A stretch of 13,202 bases of DNA from Caldora sp. SIO3E6 (GTDB lineage Bacteria; Cyanobacteriota; Cyanobacteriia; Cyanobacteriales; Coleofasciculaceae): contig JAAHHL010000093.1 of assembly GCA_010672185.1 (NCBI GenBank), positions 1-13,202 of the forward strand, given 5' to 3'. The position numbers and the translations under genes were made by a program. Positions 1 through 5,502 of this stretch are shown here, in pieces; the first letter of the stretch is position 1; every line of letters begins with the position of its first letter. The notes beneath the pieces were generated by a model. The model was not told where the DNA came from. It was given only the letters and a program-made list of their open reading frames with translations, and searched no databases.

Positions 1-1
1 T

Positions 2-29
2 GTAGGGGCGCACCGACGTGCGCCCCTAC
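2..29. repeat. Perfect 12-bp palindromic hairpin repeat
   Basis: GTAGGGGCGCAC and GTGCGCCCCTAC flank a CGAC loop, giving a perfect 12-bp GC-rich stem. The stop codon of the acetyltransferase gene (TAG on the minus strand, 26-28) lies inside the right arm, so the repeat forms the very end of that gene and may act as its 3' hairpin. A shorter-stemmed relative occurs at 13094-13113, so this is a dispersed family. Confidence 0.85.
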
Positions 30-562
30 GGTTGGTTTCTGTTCAGGCGATATAAGACATGCCTTTGGAGAGGATGATCTGATGGCAAGCTAGGGTGATC
101 AAAGTCGTCAGCCTCTTGATAAGTCATGCCAAGCCTTTTCATCACGGCAATTGAGCGTAAATTTGACTGTGCCGTGAAGGAAACAATCTCAGTCAAGCCG
201 ATAACTTCAAATCCATAGCTAATAGCTTTTCTGGCTCCTTCTGTAGCATAGCCTTTACCCCAAAATGCTCTTGCTAACCGCCAGCCAACCTCAACTGCTG
301 GAGTGAAATGAGCCTGAAAGGTTGGCACAGTGAGTCCGATGAAACCCATAAAAGCTCCCGTTGCTCGCTCTTCTATTGCCCACAAACTGAATCCATGAAC
401 TTGATGATGGTTCTTAATTCGCTCAATCAATGCCTCTGATTCTTGCCAAGATAGAGTTGCTGGGAAATATTGCATCACTTCGGCATCAGCATTCATTTGG
501 GCAAAAGGTGCAAGATCAGATGGTTGCCAACCTCTCAAAATCAGGCGTTCGGTTTGAAGCAT
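26..562 (-). CDS. GNAT-family N-acetyltransferase (RimJ/RimL-like)
   Basis: The 178-aa product has the architecture of a RimJ/RimL-type GNAT enzyme, which moves the acetyl group of acetyl-CoA to an amine of a protein or small molecule in the cytoplasm. It opens with TERLILR (residues 4-10), the usual first strand of the family. The acetyl-CoA pyrophosphate-binding loop is visible as RAFWGKGYA at about residues 98-106. It is followed by the helix TEGARKAISYGF and a late N-x-x-S-x-x-V-M-x-R-L-G-M segment (134-146). Length is normal for the family. The ATG at 560-562 fits the domain start; there is no clear Shine-Dalgarno sequence. The last codons run into a palindromic repeat that supplies the stop. 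The gene stands alone, 358 bp from psbJ. The substrate cannot be predicted. Confidence 0.88.
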   Translation of the reverse strand: MLQTERLILRGWQPSDLAPFAQMNADAEVMQYFPATLSWQESEALIERIKNHHQVHGFSLWAIEERATGAFMGFIGLTVPTFQAHFTPAVEVGWRLARAFWGKGYATEGARKAISYGFEVIGLTEIVSFTAQSNLRSIAVMKRLGMTYQEADDFDHPSLPSDHPLQRHVLYRLNRNQP

Positions 563-575
563 ATCAAAATAAGGT

Positions 576-596
576 GTTGACTGTTGACTGTTGACT
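576..596. repeat. Heptamer tandem array, GTTGACT x3
   Basis: Three exact copies of GTTGACT lie just upstream of the acetyltransferase start. The 7-bp period matches the STRR class of cyanobacterial repeats and recurs in four other arrays of this window. Each copy contains TTGACT, which resembles a -35 element, but no paired -10 is evident. Confidence 0.8.
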
Positions 597-643
597 GCTC
601 CCTCTTGTCCCTTGGAGCCTCTTGTTCCCCTCCCAATAAAGAG

Positions 644-681
644 AGTGTGGGGAGTGTGGGGAGTGTGGGAGGTGTGGGAGG
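644..681. repeat. 9-bp G-rich tandem array
   Basis: There are about four copies of a 9-bp unit: AGTGTGGGG twice, then AGTGTGGGA, then GGTGTGGGA. The array is purine-rich on the plus strand and sits in the 563-920 gap. No gene is visible there. Confidence 0.75.
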
Positions 682-728
682 AAGGAAAGCGAGGGAGAAA
701 GATTGAGCTTATCCGAGCAGTATTGGTT

Positions 729-744
729 CCCCTCCTTGGAGGGG
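729..744. repeat. Palindrome CCCCTCC-TT-GGAGGGG
   Basis: A perfect 7-bp inverted repeat with a 2-nt centre, followed by G-rich sequence (TTAGGGGTGGG). This C-rich/G-rich palindrome type is widespread between genes in cyanobacteria. It is preceded by GAGCAGTATTG, the same 11-mer that precedes the hairpin repeat at the right end of the window (13074-13084). Confidence 0.6.
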
Positions 745-773
745 TTAGGGGTGGGTTCTGACAGTTAAGAGCA

Positions 774-801
774 ATTAGCCATTAGCCATTAGCCATTAGC
801 C
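774..801. repeat. Heptamer tandem array, ATTAGCC x4
   Basis: Four exact head-to-tail copies of ATTAGCC lie just beyond the psb operon terminator. STRR-type array. Confidence 0.85.
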
Positions 802-819
802 AGAGTGTTTCTTCAGAGC

Positions 820-853
820 AAAAACCGCCATTTTAACAAAACAGCGGTTTTTT
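820..853 (-). terminator. Terminator of the psbEFLJ operon (possibly bidirectional)
   Basis: AAAAACCGC (820-828) and GCGGTTTTT (844-852) form a 9-bp stem around a 15-nt loop whose ends can pair further (TTTT with AAAA). Read on the minus strand, the GC part is followed by five T residues, as expected about 70 bp past the psbJ stop. The plus strand has a six-T tail, so the element could work in both directions. Confidence 0.75.
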
Positions 854-920
854 CTTCACTATTTAGTTAACAAATGAGTATTACAGTATTTACCTGTTAA
901 ACTCAGTTTTGTGCTGATTC

Positions 921-1040
921 CTACATAGCGGAACCTACTCCTACATAGGAACCGTAAAAGAAAAGACCGAGGATTACGATTGCACCAGTGCCTGCAACGG
1001 TAGCCACTAGCCATAAAGGAATTCTTCCACCTTCTGTCAT
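921..1040 (-). CDS. psbJ: Photosystem II reaction center protein J
   Basis: The 39-aa product starts MTEGGRIPLWLVATVAG and ends GSYVGVGSAM, a full-length and very typical PsbJ. It has one transmembrane helix, about residues 9-31. PsbJ is a small thylakoid subunit of photosystem II next to cytochrome b559; it affects the QA-to-QB side of electron flow and PSII assembly. The ATG at 1038-1040 has an excellent Shine-Dalgarno AGGAGG (1050-1055, minus strand) nine bases upstream. It is the last gene of psbEFLJ, 50 bp after psbL, and is followed by the terminator at 820-853. Confidence 0.96.
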   Translation of the reverse strand: MTEGGRIPLWLVATVAGTGAIVILGLFFYGSYVGVGSAM

Positions 1041-1090
1041 GGTTTTTAACCTCCTAATTTAAGCCAAAAATAATTTTTACCTAACTCCAG

Positions 1091-1213
1091 TTAATTAAAG
1101 AAGTAACTGGAAAACAAAACGCCGAGAACAAAAATCAACAATAGACCTAAGAACAAGGATGTCCGATTGAGTTCAACCGGCTGTCTATTAGGATTGGGAG
1201 TCCGTTCGCGCAT
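1091..1213 (-). CDS. psbL: Photosystem II reaction center protein L
   Basis: The 40-aa product contains ERTPNPNRQPVELNRTSL followed by one transmembrane helix and the ending LFSSYFFN, diagnostic of PsbL. PsbL is a thylakoid PSII subunit at the monomer interface and helps protect the QB site against back electron flow. The start is the ATG at 1211-1213, preceded on the minus strand by TAGGAGA, which overlaps the psbF stop codon and suggests translational coupling (11-bp gap). The frame stays open further upstream, but that stretch lies inside psbF in another frame and is not part of the protein. One extra residue after Met (MRERTP rather than the more common MERTP) is harmless. Confidence 0.96.
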   Translation of the reverse strand: MRERTPNPNRQPVELNRTSLFLGLLLIFVLGVLFSSYFFN

Positions 1214-1224
1214 AATCGTTTCTC

Positions 1225-1359
1225 CTATCGTTGGATAAATTGCATAGACGCGATCGCGCCTAAGAAAAAGATTGTTGGTACAGCTAGTGAATGAACTGCT
1301 AACCACCTAACCGTAAAAATTGGATAGGAAATTGGTTGATTGGGAGTATTGCTAGTCAT
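1225..1359 (-). CDS. psbF: Cytochrome b559 beta subunit
   Basis: The 44-aa product contains YPIFTVRWLAVHSLAVPT and ends GAIASMQFIQR, a typical PsbF. His23 on the single transmembrane helix is one axial heme ligand of cytochrome b559, the other coming from PsbE; the heterodimer is required to assemble photosystem II. The ATG at 1357-1359 begins 23 bp after the psbE stop. The upstream ribosome site is weak (GAGA). A HIP1 octamer (1250-1257) lies inside the gene and encodes part of GAIAS. Confidence 0.97.
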   Translation of the reverse strand: MTSNTPNQPISYPIFTVRWLAVHSLAVPTIFFLGAIASMQFIQR

Positions 1360-1382
1360 GATTTATTATTCTCTTTGACAAC

Positions 1383-1628
1383 TTACTTAGTAAACTGATC
1401 TACTTGCTGTTTAGCTTCAAATCTGCTGTCAACAAGGGGTACTTCTTGCCTGGTTTGAGTGTAGTACTCATTAGGACGGGGTGTCCCAAAAATATCATAG
1501 GCAAGACCTGTGCTAACAAATAACCATCCTGCAATAAATAAAGCTGGGATGGTAGCTGAGTGAATTACCCAGTAACGAATACTGGTAATAATATCCCCAA
1601 AGGGACGCTCTCCAGTTGTACCTGACAT
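1383..1628 (-). CDS. psbE: Cytochrome b559 alpha subunit
   Basis: The 81-aa product starts MSGTTGERPFGDIITSIRYWVIHSATIP in family-typical fashion. His23 is the heme ligand that pairs with His23 of PsbF. One transmembrane helix (about 20-40) leads to a lumenal domain with FGTPRPNEYY. It is the larger half of cytochrome b559, an essential thylakoid component of photosystem II with a role in secondary electron transfer and photoprotection. The ATG at 1626-1628 has a strong AGGAGG (1637-1642, minus strand) eight bases upstream. It is the first gene of psbEFLJ and probably has its own promoter (1671-1699), in addition to read-through from rubA-ycf48. Confidence 0.97.
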   Translation of the reverse strand: MSGTTGERPFGDIITSIRYWVIHSATIPALFIAGWLFVSTGLAYDIFGTPRPNEYYTQTRQEVPLVDSRFEAKQQVDQFTK

Positions 1629-1670
1629 TGATGATTCCTCCTGATATAGACAATTTAAAATTCAATAACC

Positions 1671-1699
1671 ATCATACAAAAACTGTTTCACTGATACAA
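1671..1699 (-). promoter_or_regulatory. Probable sigma70-type promoter of psbEFLJ
   Basis: On the minus strand, TTGTAT (-35, 1694-1699) and TATGAT (-10, 1671-1676) are separated by exactly 17 bp. They lie in the 86-bp ycf48-psbE gap, about 43 bp from the psbE start. This would let psbEFLJ be transcribed at a higher level than the assembly factor genes in front of it. No start site has been measured. Confidence 0.5.
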
Positions 1700-1714
1700 G
1701 GAATTGCCTTTACT

Positions 1715-2719
1715 TCAAGCCGCTTGTGCCGCTTCCTCATACTTGAGCAAAACACCATTATTGCCAATGATAAATCCCTGTTCTGGTGTGACAAAGACTA
1801 CTTTGTAGAAATTTGAGGGTATGTCTTCTGTCTCCTGATCTCTTTGCCAAGTTTGACCACCATCAAAACTACAAAGTAATTTACCACTACCACCTACTAA
1901 CCAAATTTCTTCAGTTGTGCGGTAAGCTAAGTCGAGTAAACCCACACCGGAGGAAATTTCAGGATATTGCGTGTCTTCCCAAGTTTCTTGGTCTTCAGCA
2001 CTACTAAATTGTACTTGACCACCCCTAGCTAGGAGCCAAAGACGTCCGTCTTTAGTAAATCCCATATTCTGAAGACGCTTGGAATTGGTACGATTATGTT
2101 GTACCCAAGCATTCTGACCTGGTTCCCAAGTTGAGTAGAAATTACCCCTAGCAGAAACAGCAACATATTTACCATCCTCAGAACGGGAAATATTACGAAC
2201 TACTCCTACTGCTTCTTGAACCATGGCTTGCCAAGTTTGACCGGCATCCTTAGTTTGGTAAATTGCCCCAACAGTAGTAGTCATTTCTGCTGATTGAGGA
2301 CCGAGAGCTAGAATTGTATTGGGCTCACCGGGTAGTTTTTCACTTAAGGGAATACGAGACCAAGATTTACCGCCATCATTGGTATGTAGCATAATTCCTG
2401 GCAAGCCAGTGATCCAACCTTCCTCACCAGCAAAACTGACAGAATTTAAGCGAAAGTTCTGCTCCCCTAGCTCTAAATCGAGCTCCTGCCAGGTTTTACC
2501 TCCATCTTTAGTTTCTAAAATTGTGGAATTGCTGCCCACAACCCAAACATGATTGGGGTCACTGGTAAAACCAATGTCCTGTAAGGTAGATTCTGTTGGC
2601 AAAAGGACTTTTTGCCAGGGATTGTAGCTGAGGGAGGGTATCTGACTACAACTGACACAAAACAAAGCGATCGCTAAGAGTATTACAGTTTGTTTCAGCG
2701 TTCTCATCAAATGGCTCAT
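1715..2719 (-). CDS. ycf48: Photosystem II assembly factor Ycf48 (HCF136-like)
   Basis: Ycf48 binds newly made D1 and the D1-D2 reaction-centre intermediate and assists PSII assembly and repair on the lumenal side of the thylakoid. The product (334 aa from the ATG at 2717-2719) has a signal peptide with TLKQ followed by a hydrophobic core and a lipobox-like FCVSC (Cys24), then SLSYNPW, typical of the family's mature start. Four Asp-box/BNR-like motifs mark the seven-bladed beta-propeller: DGGKTW (72-77), NDGGKSW (114-120), KDAGQTW (157-163) and FDGGQTW (285-291). An in-frame GTG at 2738-2740 and another ATG at 2705-2707 are alternative starts. None has a Shine-Dalgarno site; I chose the one giving a normal signal peptide and family length. 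It sits between rubA and psbE, the conserved cyanobacterial order. Confidence 0.93.
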   Translation of the reverse strand: MSHLMRTLKQTVILLAIALFCVSCSQIPSLSYNPWQKVLLPTESTLQDIGFTSDPNHVWVVGSNSTILETKDGGKTWQELDLELGEQNFRLNSVSFAGEEGWITGLPGIMLHTNDGGKSWSRIPLSEKLPGEPNTILALGPQSAEMTTTVGAIYQTKDAGQTWQAMVQEAVGVVRNISRSEDGKYVAVSARGNFYSTWEPGQNAWVQHNRTNSKRLQNMGFTKDGRLWLLARGGQVQFSSAEDQETWEDTQYPEISSGVGLLDLAYRTTEEIWLVGGSGKLLCSFDGGQTWQRDQETEDIPSNFYKVVFVTPEQGFIIGNNGVLLKYEEAAQAA

Positions 2720-2811
2720 AAATTGCAGAACTATTAACACTCACATTTTGTCTATAGGGTGCGATTCTTGGGCTGATCTTGCGGTTAGTCACTTCCCATC
2801 TCATGGATCAT

Positions 2812-2839
2812 GGGCAATTTCCCCAAGAGGGAAAAGCCC
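2812..2839. other. Stem-loop in the rubA-ycf48 spacer
   Basis: GGGC and GCCC enclose TTTCCC and GGGAAA around a CAAGA loop, a ten-pair hairpin with a small internal loop. It is not followed by a T-run on the minus strand, so it is not a classical terminator. It lies in the 158-bp space between rubA and ycf48 and could be an mRNA processing or stability element that sets different levels for the two genes. Confidence 0.5.
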
Positions 2840-2877
2840 TGTTTGTTTCATTGCTAACCGGTGCCCCTGCGCTAACT

Positions 2878-3225
2878 TCAATGCAAACCGTAAAGGCTCA
2901 AAAAGAATAAAAAGCCCACAACTAGGGCACCAAATATGAGCAGATTTTTCTGCCTTGGGGTCATGGTATTAACCCCAAAACCATATTGTAGGTTTTCCTG
3001 AAACCCAGAAGGAGCATCATTTGCACCAATATTGTCAAATTGAGTCTTCCTTGCACCGCAAACAGGACAGCGCCAGTCATTGGATATATCTGTAAACAAT
3101 GTTCCTGGAGAAACATTGCTTTTACCGTCTCCCTTGCTTGGTTCGTATACATAGCCGCACACGCGACATTCATAATTGTCTGGCGCTTGTTCAACCAGGG
3201 TTTGCTCTTTGGCTTGCTCACTCAT
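2878..3225 (-). CDS. rubA: Membrane-anchored rubredoxin RubA
   Basis: The 115-aa product has a rubredoxin domain at about residues 18-65, with the iron ligands Cys20 and Cys23 in CRVCGYVYEP and Cys53 and Cys56 in CPVCGARK. After a linker (66-90) comes one C-terminal transmembrane helix (about 93-111), the form found in cyanobacteria and plastids. RubA binds one iron in a Cys4 site and is needed for photosystem assembly at the thylakoid (reported for photosystem I in one cyanobacterium and photosystem II in others). The ATG at 3223-3225 has no clear Shine-Dalgarno sequence. It is the first gene of the minus-strand rubA-ycf48-psbEFLJ cluster and diverges from ndhC. Confidence 0.95.
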   Translation of the reverse strand: MSEQAKEQTLVEQAPDNYECRVCGYVYEPSKGDGKSNVSPGTLFTDISNDWRCPVCGARKTQFDNIGANDAPSGFQENLQYGFGVNTMTPRQKNLLIFGALVVGFLFFLSLYGLH

Positions 3226-3277
3226 GGATCGCAGAAAGATGAGAAATTAGATCTGCAAATGCTAACCTATGTTAAAA

Positions 3278-3286
3278 ATTATCGCA
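3278..3286 (-). promoter_or_regulatory. Candidate extended -10 promoter of rubA
   Basis: The minus strand reads TGCGATAAT, an extended -10 element (TGN plus GATAAT), about 52 bp upstream of the rubA start codon. No good -35 is visible at 16-18 bp, which an extended -10 can tolerate. Confidence 0.4.
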
Positions 3287-3361
3287 CAAACTTAGTATTT
3301 TTTTAAGCTAAGTAGTATTTTTGCCAAATTTTAGGGAAGTAGGGAGCAGGGGTTCAGGAGT

Positions 3362-3389
3362 AGGCAACAGGCAACAGGCAACAGGCAAC
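3362..3389. repeat. Heptamer tandem array, AGGCAAC x4
   Basis: Four exact copies of AGGCAAC end 9 bp before the candidate -10 element of ndhC, so the array covers the position where its -35 would lie. STRR-type repeat between divergent rubA and ndhC. Confidence 0.85.
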
Positions 3390-3398
3390 AGTTAACCC

Positions 3399-3404
3399 TA
3401 TAAT
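3399..3404 (+). promoter_or_regulatory. Candidate -10 element of the ndhCKJ promoter
   Basis: A perfect TATAAT lies 45 bp upstream of the ndhC start codon. The -35 region is heptamer repeat (AGGCAAC units) with no TTGACA-like hexamer, so if this promoter is real it probably depends on an activator or an alternative sigma factor. Confidence 0.4.
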
Positions 3405-3449
3405 GTAATGTAAAGAAGTGATAACGCCAGTTTTGGGTAGATAACGACT

Positions 3450-3812
3450 GTGTTTGTTCTTAGCGGCTACGAGTATCTCTTAGGTTTTTTATTGGCTTCG
3501 AGTTCAGTTCCCTTACTGGCACTGGCAGCATCCAAGCTACTGCGACCTAGCAATCGCGGTCCAGAGCAGGTTACCACCTACGAATCTGGTATGGAGCCAA
3601 TAGGAGGAGCTTGGATTCAGTTCAACATCCGTTACTACATGTTTGCCTTAGTCTTCGTAATTTTCGATGTTGAAACCGTGTTTCTCTATCCCTGGGCAGT
3701 TGCATTCCATCGCCTGGGAGTACTGGCTTTTATTGAAGCCTTAATCTTTATTGCTATTTTGGTCGTTGCTCTTGTTTATGCGTGGCGAAAAGGAGCCCTC
3801 GAATGGTCTTGA
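3450..3812 (+). CDS. ndhC: NAD(P)H-quinone oxidoreductase subunit 3
   Basis: The 120-aa membrane protein is full length for NdhC (NuoA homologue), a subunit of the NDH-1 complex that passes electrons from ferredoxin to plastoquinone in cyclic electron flow and respiration. It has three predicted helices (about residues 8-30, 62-84 and 90-111). The conserved loop TTYESGMEP (42-50) and the acidic motif FDVE (72-75) in helix 2 are both intact. The start is GTG at 3450, giving MFVLSGYEYL, the normal N-terminus; the ribosome site is weak. First gene of ndhC-ndhK-ndhJ, divergent from rubA. Confidence 0.96.
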   Translation: MFVLSGYEYLLGFLLASSSVPLLALAASKLLRPSNRGPEQVTTYESGMEPIGGAWIQFNIRYYMFALVFVIFDVETVFLYPWAVAFHRLGVLAFIEALIFIAILVVALVYAWRKGALEWS

Positions 3813-3889
3813 CATCGTTACTGTCTTTGGCAGTAGGGTGTTTCCTAACCCATATACTTTAGCAAATTGTAGAGCCGTCCTTCTAGGAG

Positions 3890-3913
3890 GGGGTTTCTTT
3901 CCCCAATTTTTTT
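3890..3913 (+). terminator. Hairpin plus T-run in the ndhC-ndhK spacer (possible attenuator)
   Basis: GGGG (3890-3893) can pair with CCCC (3901-3904) across TTTCTTT, followed by AA and seven T residues (3907-3913), ending 1 bp before the ndhK ATG. The only Shine-Dalgarno-like sequence, TAGGAGG, overlaps the left arm and can also pair with TCCT at 3878-3881. The stem is only 4 bp, so partial termination or control of ndhK translation is a guess. Confidence 0.35.
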
Positions 3914-3914
3914 G

Positions 3915-4634
3915 ATGAACCCAACTATTACCGAACAGCAACAAAAAGAACGCATTCTCAACCCGATTGAGCGACCATCGGTTACTCAAGACCTCTCAGA
4001 GAATATTATTTTGACTACAGTAGATGACCTGCACAATTGGGCAAGGCTCTCTAGCTTGTGGCCGATGATGTATGGCACGGCCTGCTGCTTTATTGAATTT
4101 GCGGCAATGATTGGTTCCCGGTTTGACTTTGACCGGTTTGGACTAGTTCCCCGTTGTAGCCCTAGGCAAGCAGACTTAATCGTTACCGCAGGCACGATAA
4201 CGATGAAAATGGCACCAGCTTTGGTACGTCTCTATGAGCAAATGCCAGAACCAAAATATGTAATTGCCATGGGAGCTTGCACTATTACTGGCGGTATGTT
4301 CAGTGTTGATTCTCCTAGCGCAGTGCGAGGGGTGGATAAGTTAATTCCGGTAGATGTCTATATCCCCGGTTGTCCTCCTCGCCCAGAGGCAATTATGGAT
4401 GCGATCGTTAAGCTGCGCAAGAAGGTTGCCAACGAATCCATCCAGGAGCGAGCCAAAATTAAACAAACCCATCGTTACTACAGCACCACCCATAATATGA
4501 AAGTTGTGCCGCCGATTTTGACTGGGAAGTACTTAGACTCAGCAGAGCGCAATACTCCACCGCAGAAGTTGACTGAAGCAATGGGAATGCCAGTACCACC
4601 AGCTCTGAAGTCCACTCAAAAGCAGGAGGTATAA
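3915..4634 (+). CDS. ndhK: NAD(P)H-quinone oxidoreductase subunit K
   Basis: The 239-aa product is NdhK (NuoB/PSST homologue), which carries the terminal [4Fe-4S] cluster N2 that hands electrons to plastoquinone. The four cluster ligands are visible as Cys57-Cys58 in YGTACCFIEF, Cys122 in MGACTITGG and Cys153 in PGCPPRPEA. The quinone-site segment with RFDFDRFG and the C-terminal RxxQTHRYYSTTHNM extension are typical for cyanobacteria. The start is the ATG at 3915; a TTG three bases earlier would add one residue and is less likely. The gene lies 102 bp after ndhC and only 1 bp before ndhJ. NdhK sits at the junction of the hydrophilic arm with the membrane arm. Confidence 0.97.
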   Translation: MNPTITEQQQKERILNPIERPSVTQDLSENIILTTVDDLHNWARLSSLWPMMYGTACCFIEFAAMIGSRFDFDRFGLVPRCSPRQADLIVTAGTITMKMAPALVRLYEQMPEPKYVIAMGACTITGGMFSVDSPSAVRGVDKLIPVDVYIPGCPPRPEAIMDAIVKLRKKVANESIQERAKIKQTHRYYSTTHNMKVVPPILTGKYLDSAERNTPPQKLTEAMGMPVPPALKSTQKQEV

Positions 4635-4635
4635 C

Positions 4636-5166
4636 GTGGCTGAAGAAGCAAAACCGACAGAAGAACAAGCTGAAGCTTCCCAGTTAGTAGAAACGGGTCA
4701 GGTTTCTAGCTGGCTACAAGAAAACGGCTTTGAGCATGAGTCCCTAGAGCCGGATCACCTAGGAGTTGAGGTAATCAAAGTTGACCCCACTGTTTTGGTA
4801 CCAGTGGCTACAGCTCTCTATGCCTATGGGTTTAACTACCTGCAATGCCAAGGTGGCTATGATGCTGGTCCTGGGGAAGATTTGGTCAGCTTCTATCATT
4901 TAATTAAAGTTGGTGATGATGTTGACAAACCTGAGGAAGTACGGCTGAAGGTATTCCTGCCACGAGAAAATCCTCAAGTACCCTCCTTATACTGGATTTG
5001 GAAAGGTTCTGACTGGCAAGAACGGGAAACCTACGATATGTTCGGTATCTTTTTTGAGGGTCATCCCAACCTCAAGCGGATTTTGATGCCGGAAGATTGG
5101 GTGGGTTGGCCCTTGCGGAAGGATTACATCTCGCCAGACTTTTATGAGTTACAGGATGCTTATTGA
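4636..5166 (+). CDS. ndhJ: NAD(P)H-quinone oxidoreductase subunit J
   Basis: The 176-aa product is NdhJ (NuoC, 30-kDa subunit homologue) of the peripheral arm of NDH-1. The family signature ERETYDMFGIFFEGHP lies at residues 129-144, followed by RILMPEDWVGWPLRKDY (148-164), which is strongly conserved. The N-terminal 20 residues are acidic and glutamate-rich, a variable region. The start is GTG at 4636, one base after the ndhK stop, with GGAGG (4625-4629) inside the end of ndhK, so translation is probably coupled. Last gene of ndhCKJ. A small hairpin follows at 5189-5205. Confidence 0.96.
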   Translation: MAEEAKPTEEQAEASQLVETGQVSSWLQENGFEHESLEPDHLGVEVIKVDPTVLVPVATALYAYGFNYLQCQGGYDAGPGEDLVSFYHLIKVGDDVDKPEEVRLKVFLPRENPQVPSLYWIWKGSDWQERETYDMFGIFFEGHPNLKRILMPEDWVGWPLRKDYISPDFYELQDAY

Positions 5167-5188
5167 GCAGCTTCTTGTAGAGGGTGGA

Positions 5189-5205
5189 ACGGGCATCTCG
5201 CCCGT
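5189..5205. repeat. Small hairpin repeat ACGGGC-ATCTC-GCCCGT
   Basis: A perfect 6-bp GC-rich stem with a 5-nt loop lies 22 bp after the ndhJ stop. It is followed by an A-rich, not T-rich, stretch on the plus strand, so it is only a weak terminator candidate for ndhCKJ. Its wording (GGGTGGAACGGGCATC...) resembles a dispersed cyanobacterial repeat. Confidence 0.5.
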
Positions 5206-5273
5206 ACAAAAACCTAACACCTGCCACCTAACACCCATTGGTGACAAGTTAAGGCAAAATCGTCGTTGTCAAG

Positions 5274-5361
5274 GGAGCGGAGGAGCGGAGGAGCGGAGGA
5301 GCAGAGGAGCAGAGGAGCAGAGGAGCAGAGGAGCAGAGGAGCGGAGGAGCGGAGGAGCGGA
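5274..5361. repeat. 8-bp tandem array, 11 copies (GGAGCRGA)
   Basis: Eleven exact-length units are arranged as three GGAGCGGA, five GGAGCAGA, then three GGAGCGGA. The tract is purine-only on the plus strand apart from one C per unit. Both strands are open across it in several frames and give repetitive peptides, which are artefacts of the repeat. Confidence 0.9.
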
Positions 5362-5400
5362 GGAAGAAGAAGACAATTTTCCTTAACCCTTGGAGTATTT

Positions 5401-5441
5401 CCATATATAGGTTTTTTTTAGAACCACTACGCCATATATGG
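5401..5441. other. Inverted repeat CCATATAT...ATATATGG
   Basis: CCATATAT (5401-5408) and ATATATGG (5434-5441) form an 8-bp stem around a 25-nt loop that includes a T-run. It is followed by TTGACA (5445-5450), a possible -35 for the next gene, although no convincing -10 follows at 16-18 bp. Possible operator or structured leader. Confidence 0.35.
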
Positions 5442-5502
5442 GAGTTGACAAAATGCACTACCTTTTAACTTGTCACCATCGTAACACCTAAAAAATACGG
5501 CC

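Larger units (their letters stand above)
5239..5478. mobile_element. Putative 240-bp MITE-like element with 14-bp terminal inverted repeats
   Basis: TGGTGACAAGTTAA (5239-5252) and its exact reverse complement TTAACTTGTCACCA (5465-5478) bound a 240-bp stretch between ndhJ and the DUF3288-type gene. A second inverted pair, TTGTCAA (5266-5272) and TTGACAA (5445-5451), lies exactly 13 nt inside both outer arms. The interior holds an 8-bp tandem array and an AT-rich inverted repeat, with no credible gene. No target-site duplication is visible. It may be a non-autonomous element or a structured intergenic RNA; the type call is tentative. Confidence 0.4.

Noticed and set aside
1214..1306. An N-terminal extension of psbL by 31 residues
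   Set aside because: This stretch lies inside psbF in another frame. PsbL is about 39-40 residues, and the internal ATG at 1211-1213 has a good Shine-Dalgarno sequence.
3040..3306. Plus-strand and second minus-strand frames across rubA
   Set aside because: They overlap a clear rubredoxin gene with intact Cys motifs and have no family features.
3912..3914. TTG as ndhK start
   Set aside because: The ATG immediately following is a better initiator and gives the normal N-terminus.
5144..5458. Open frames on both strands rich in Arg, Ser, Gly and Glu or in Ser, Ala, Pro and Leu
   Set aside because: They are translations of the 8-bp tandem array, with no ribosome site or conserved domain.
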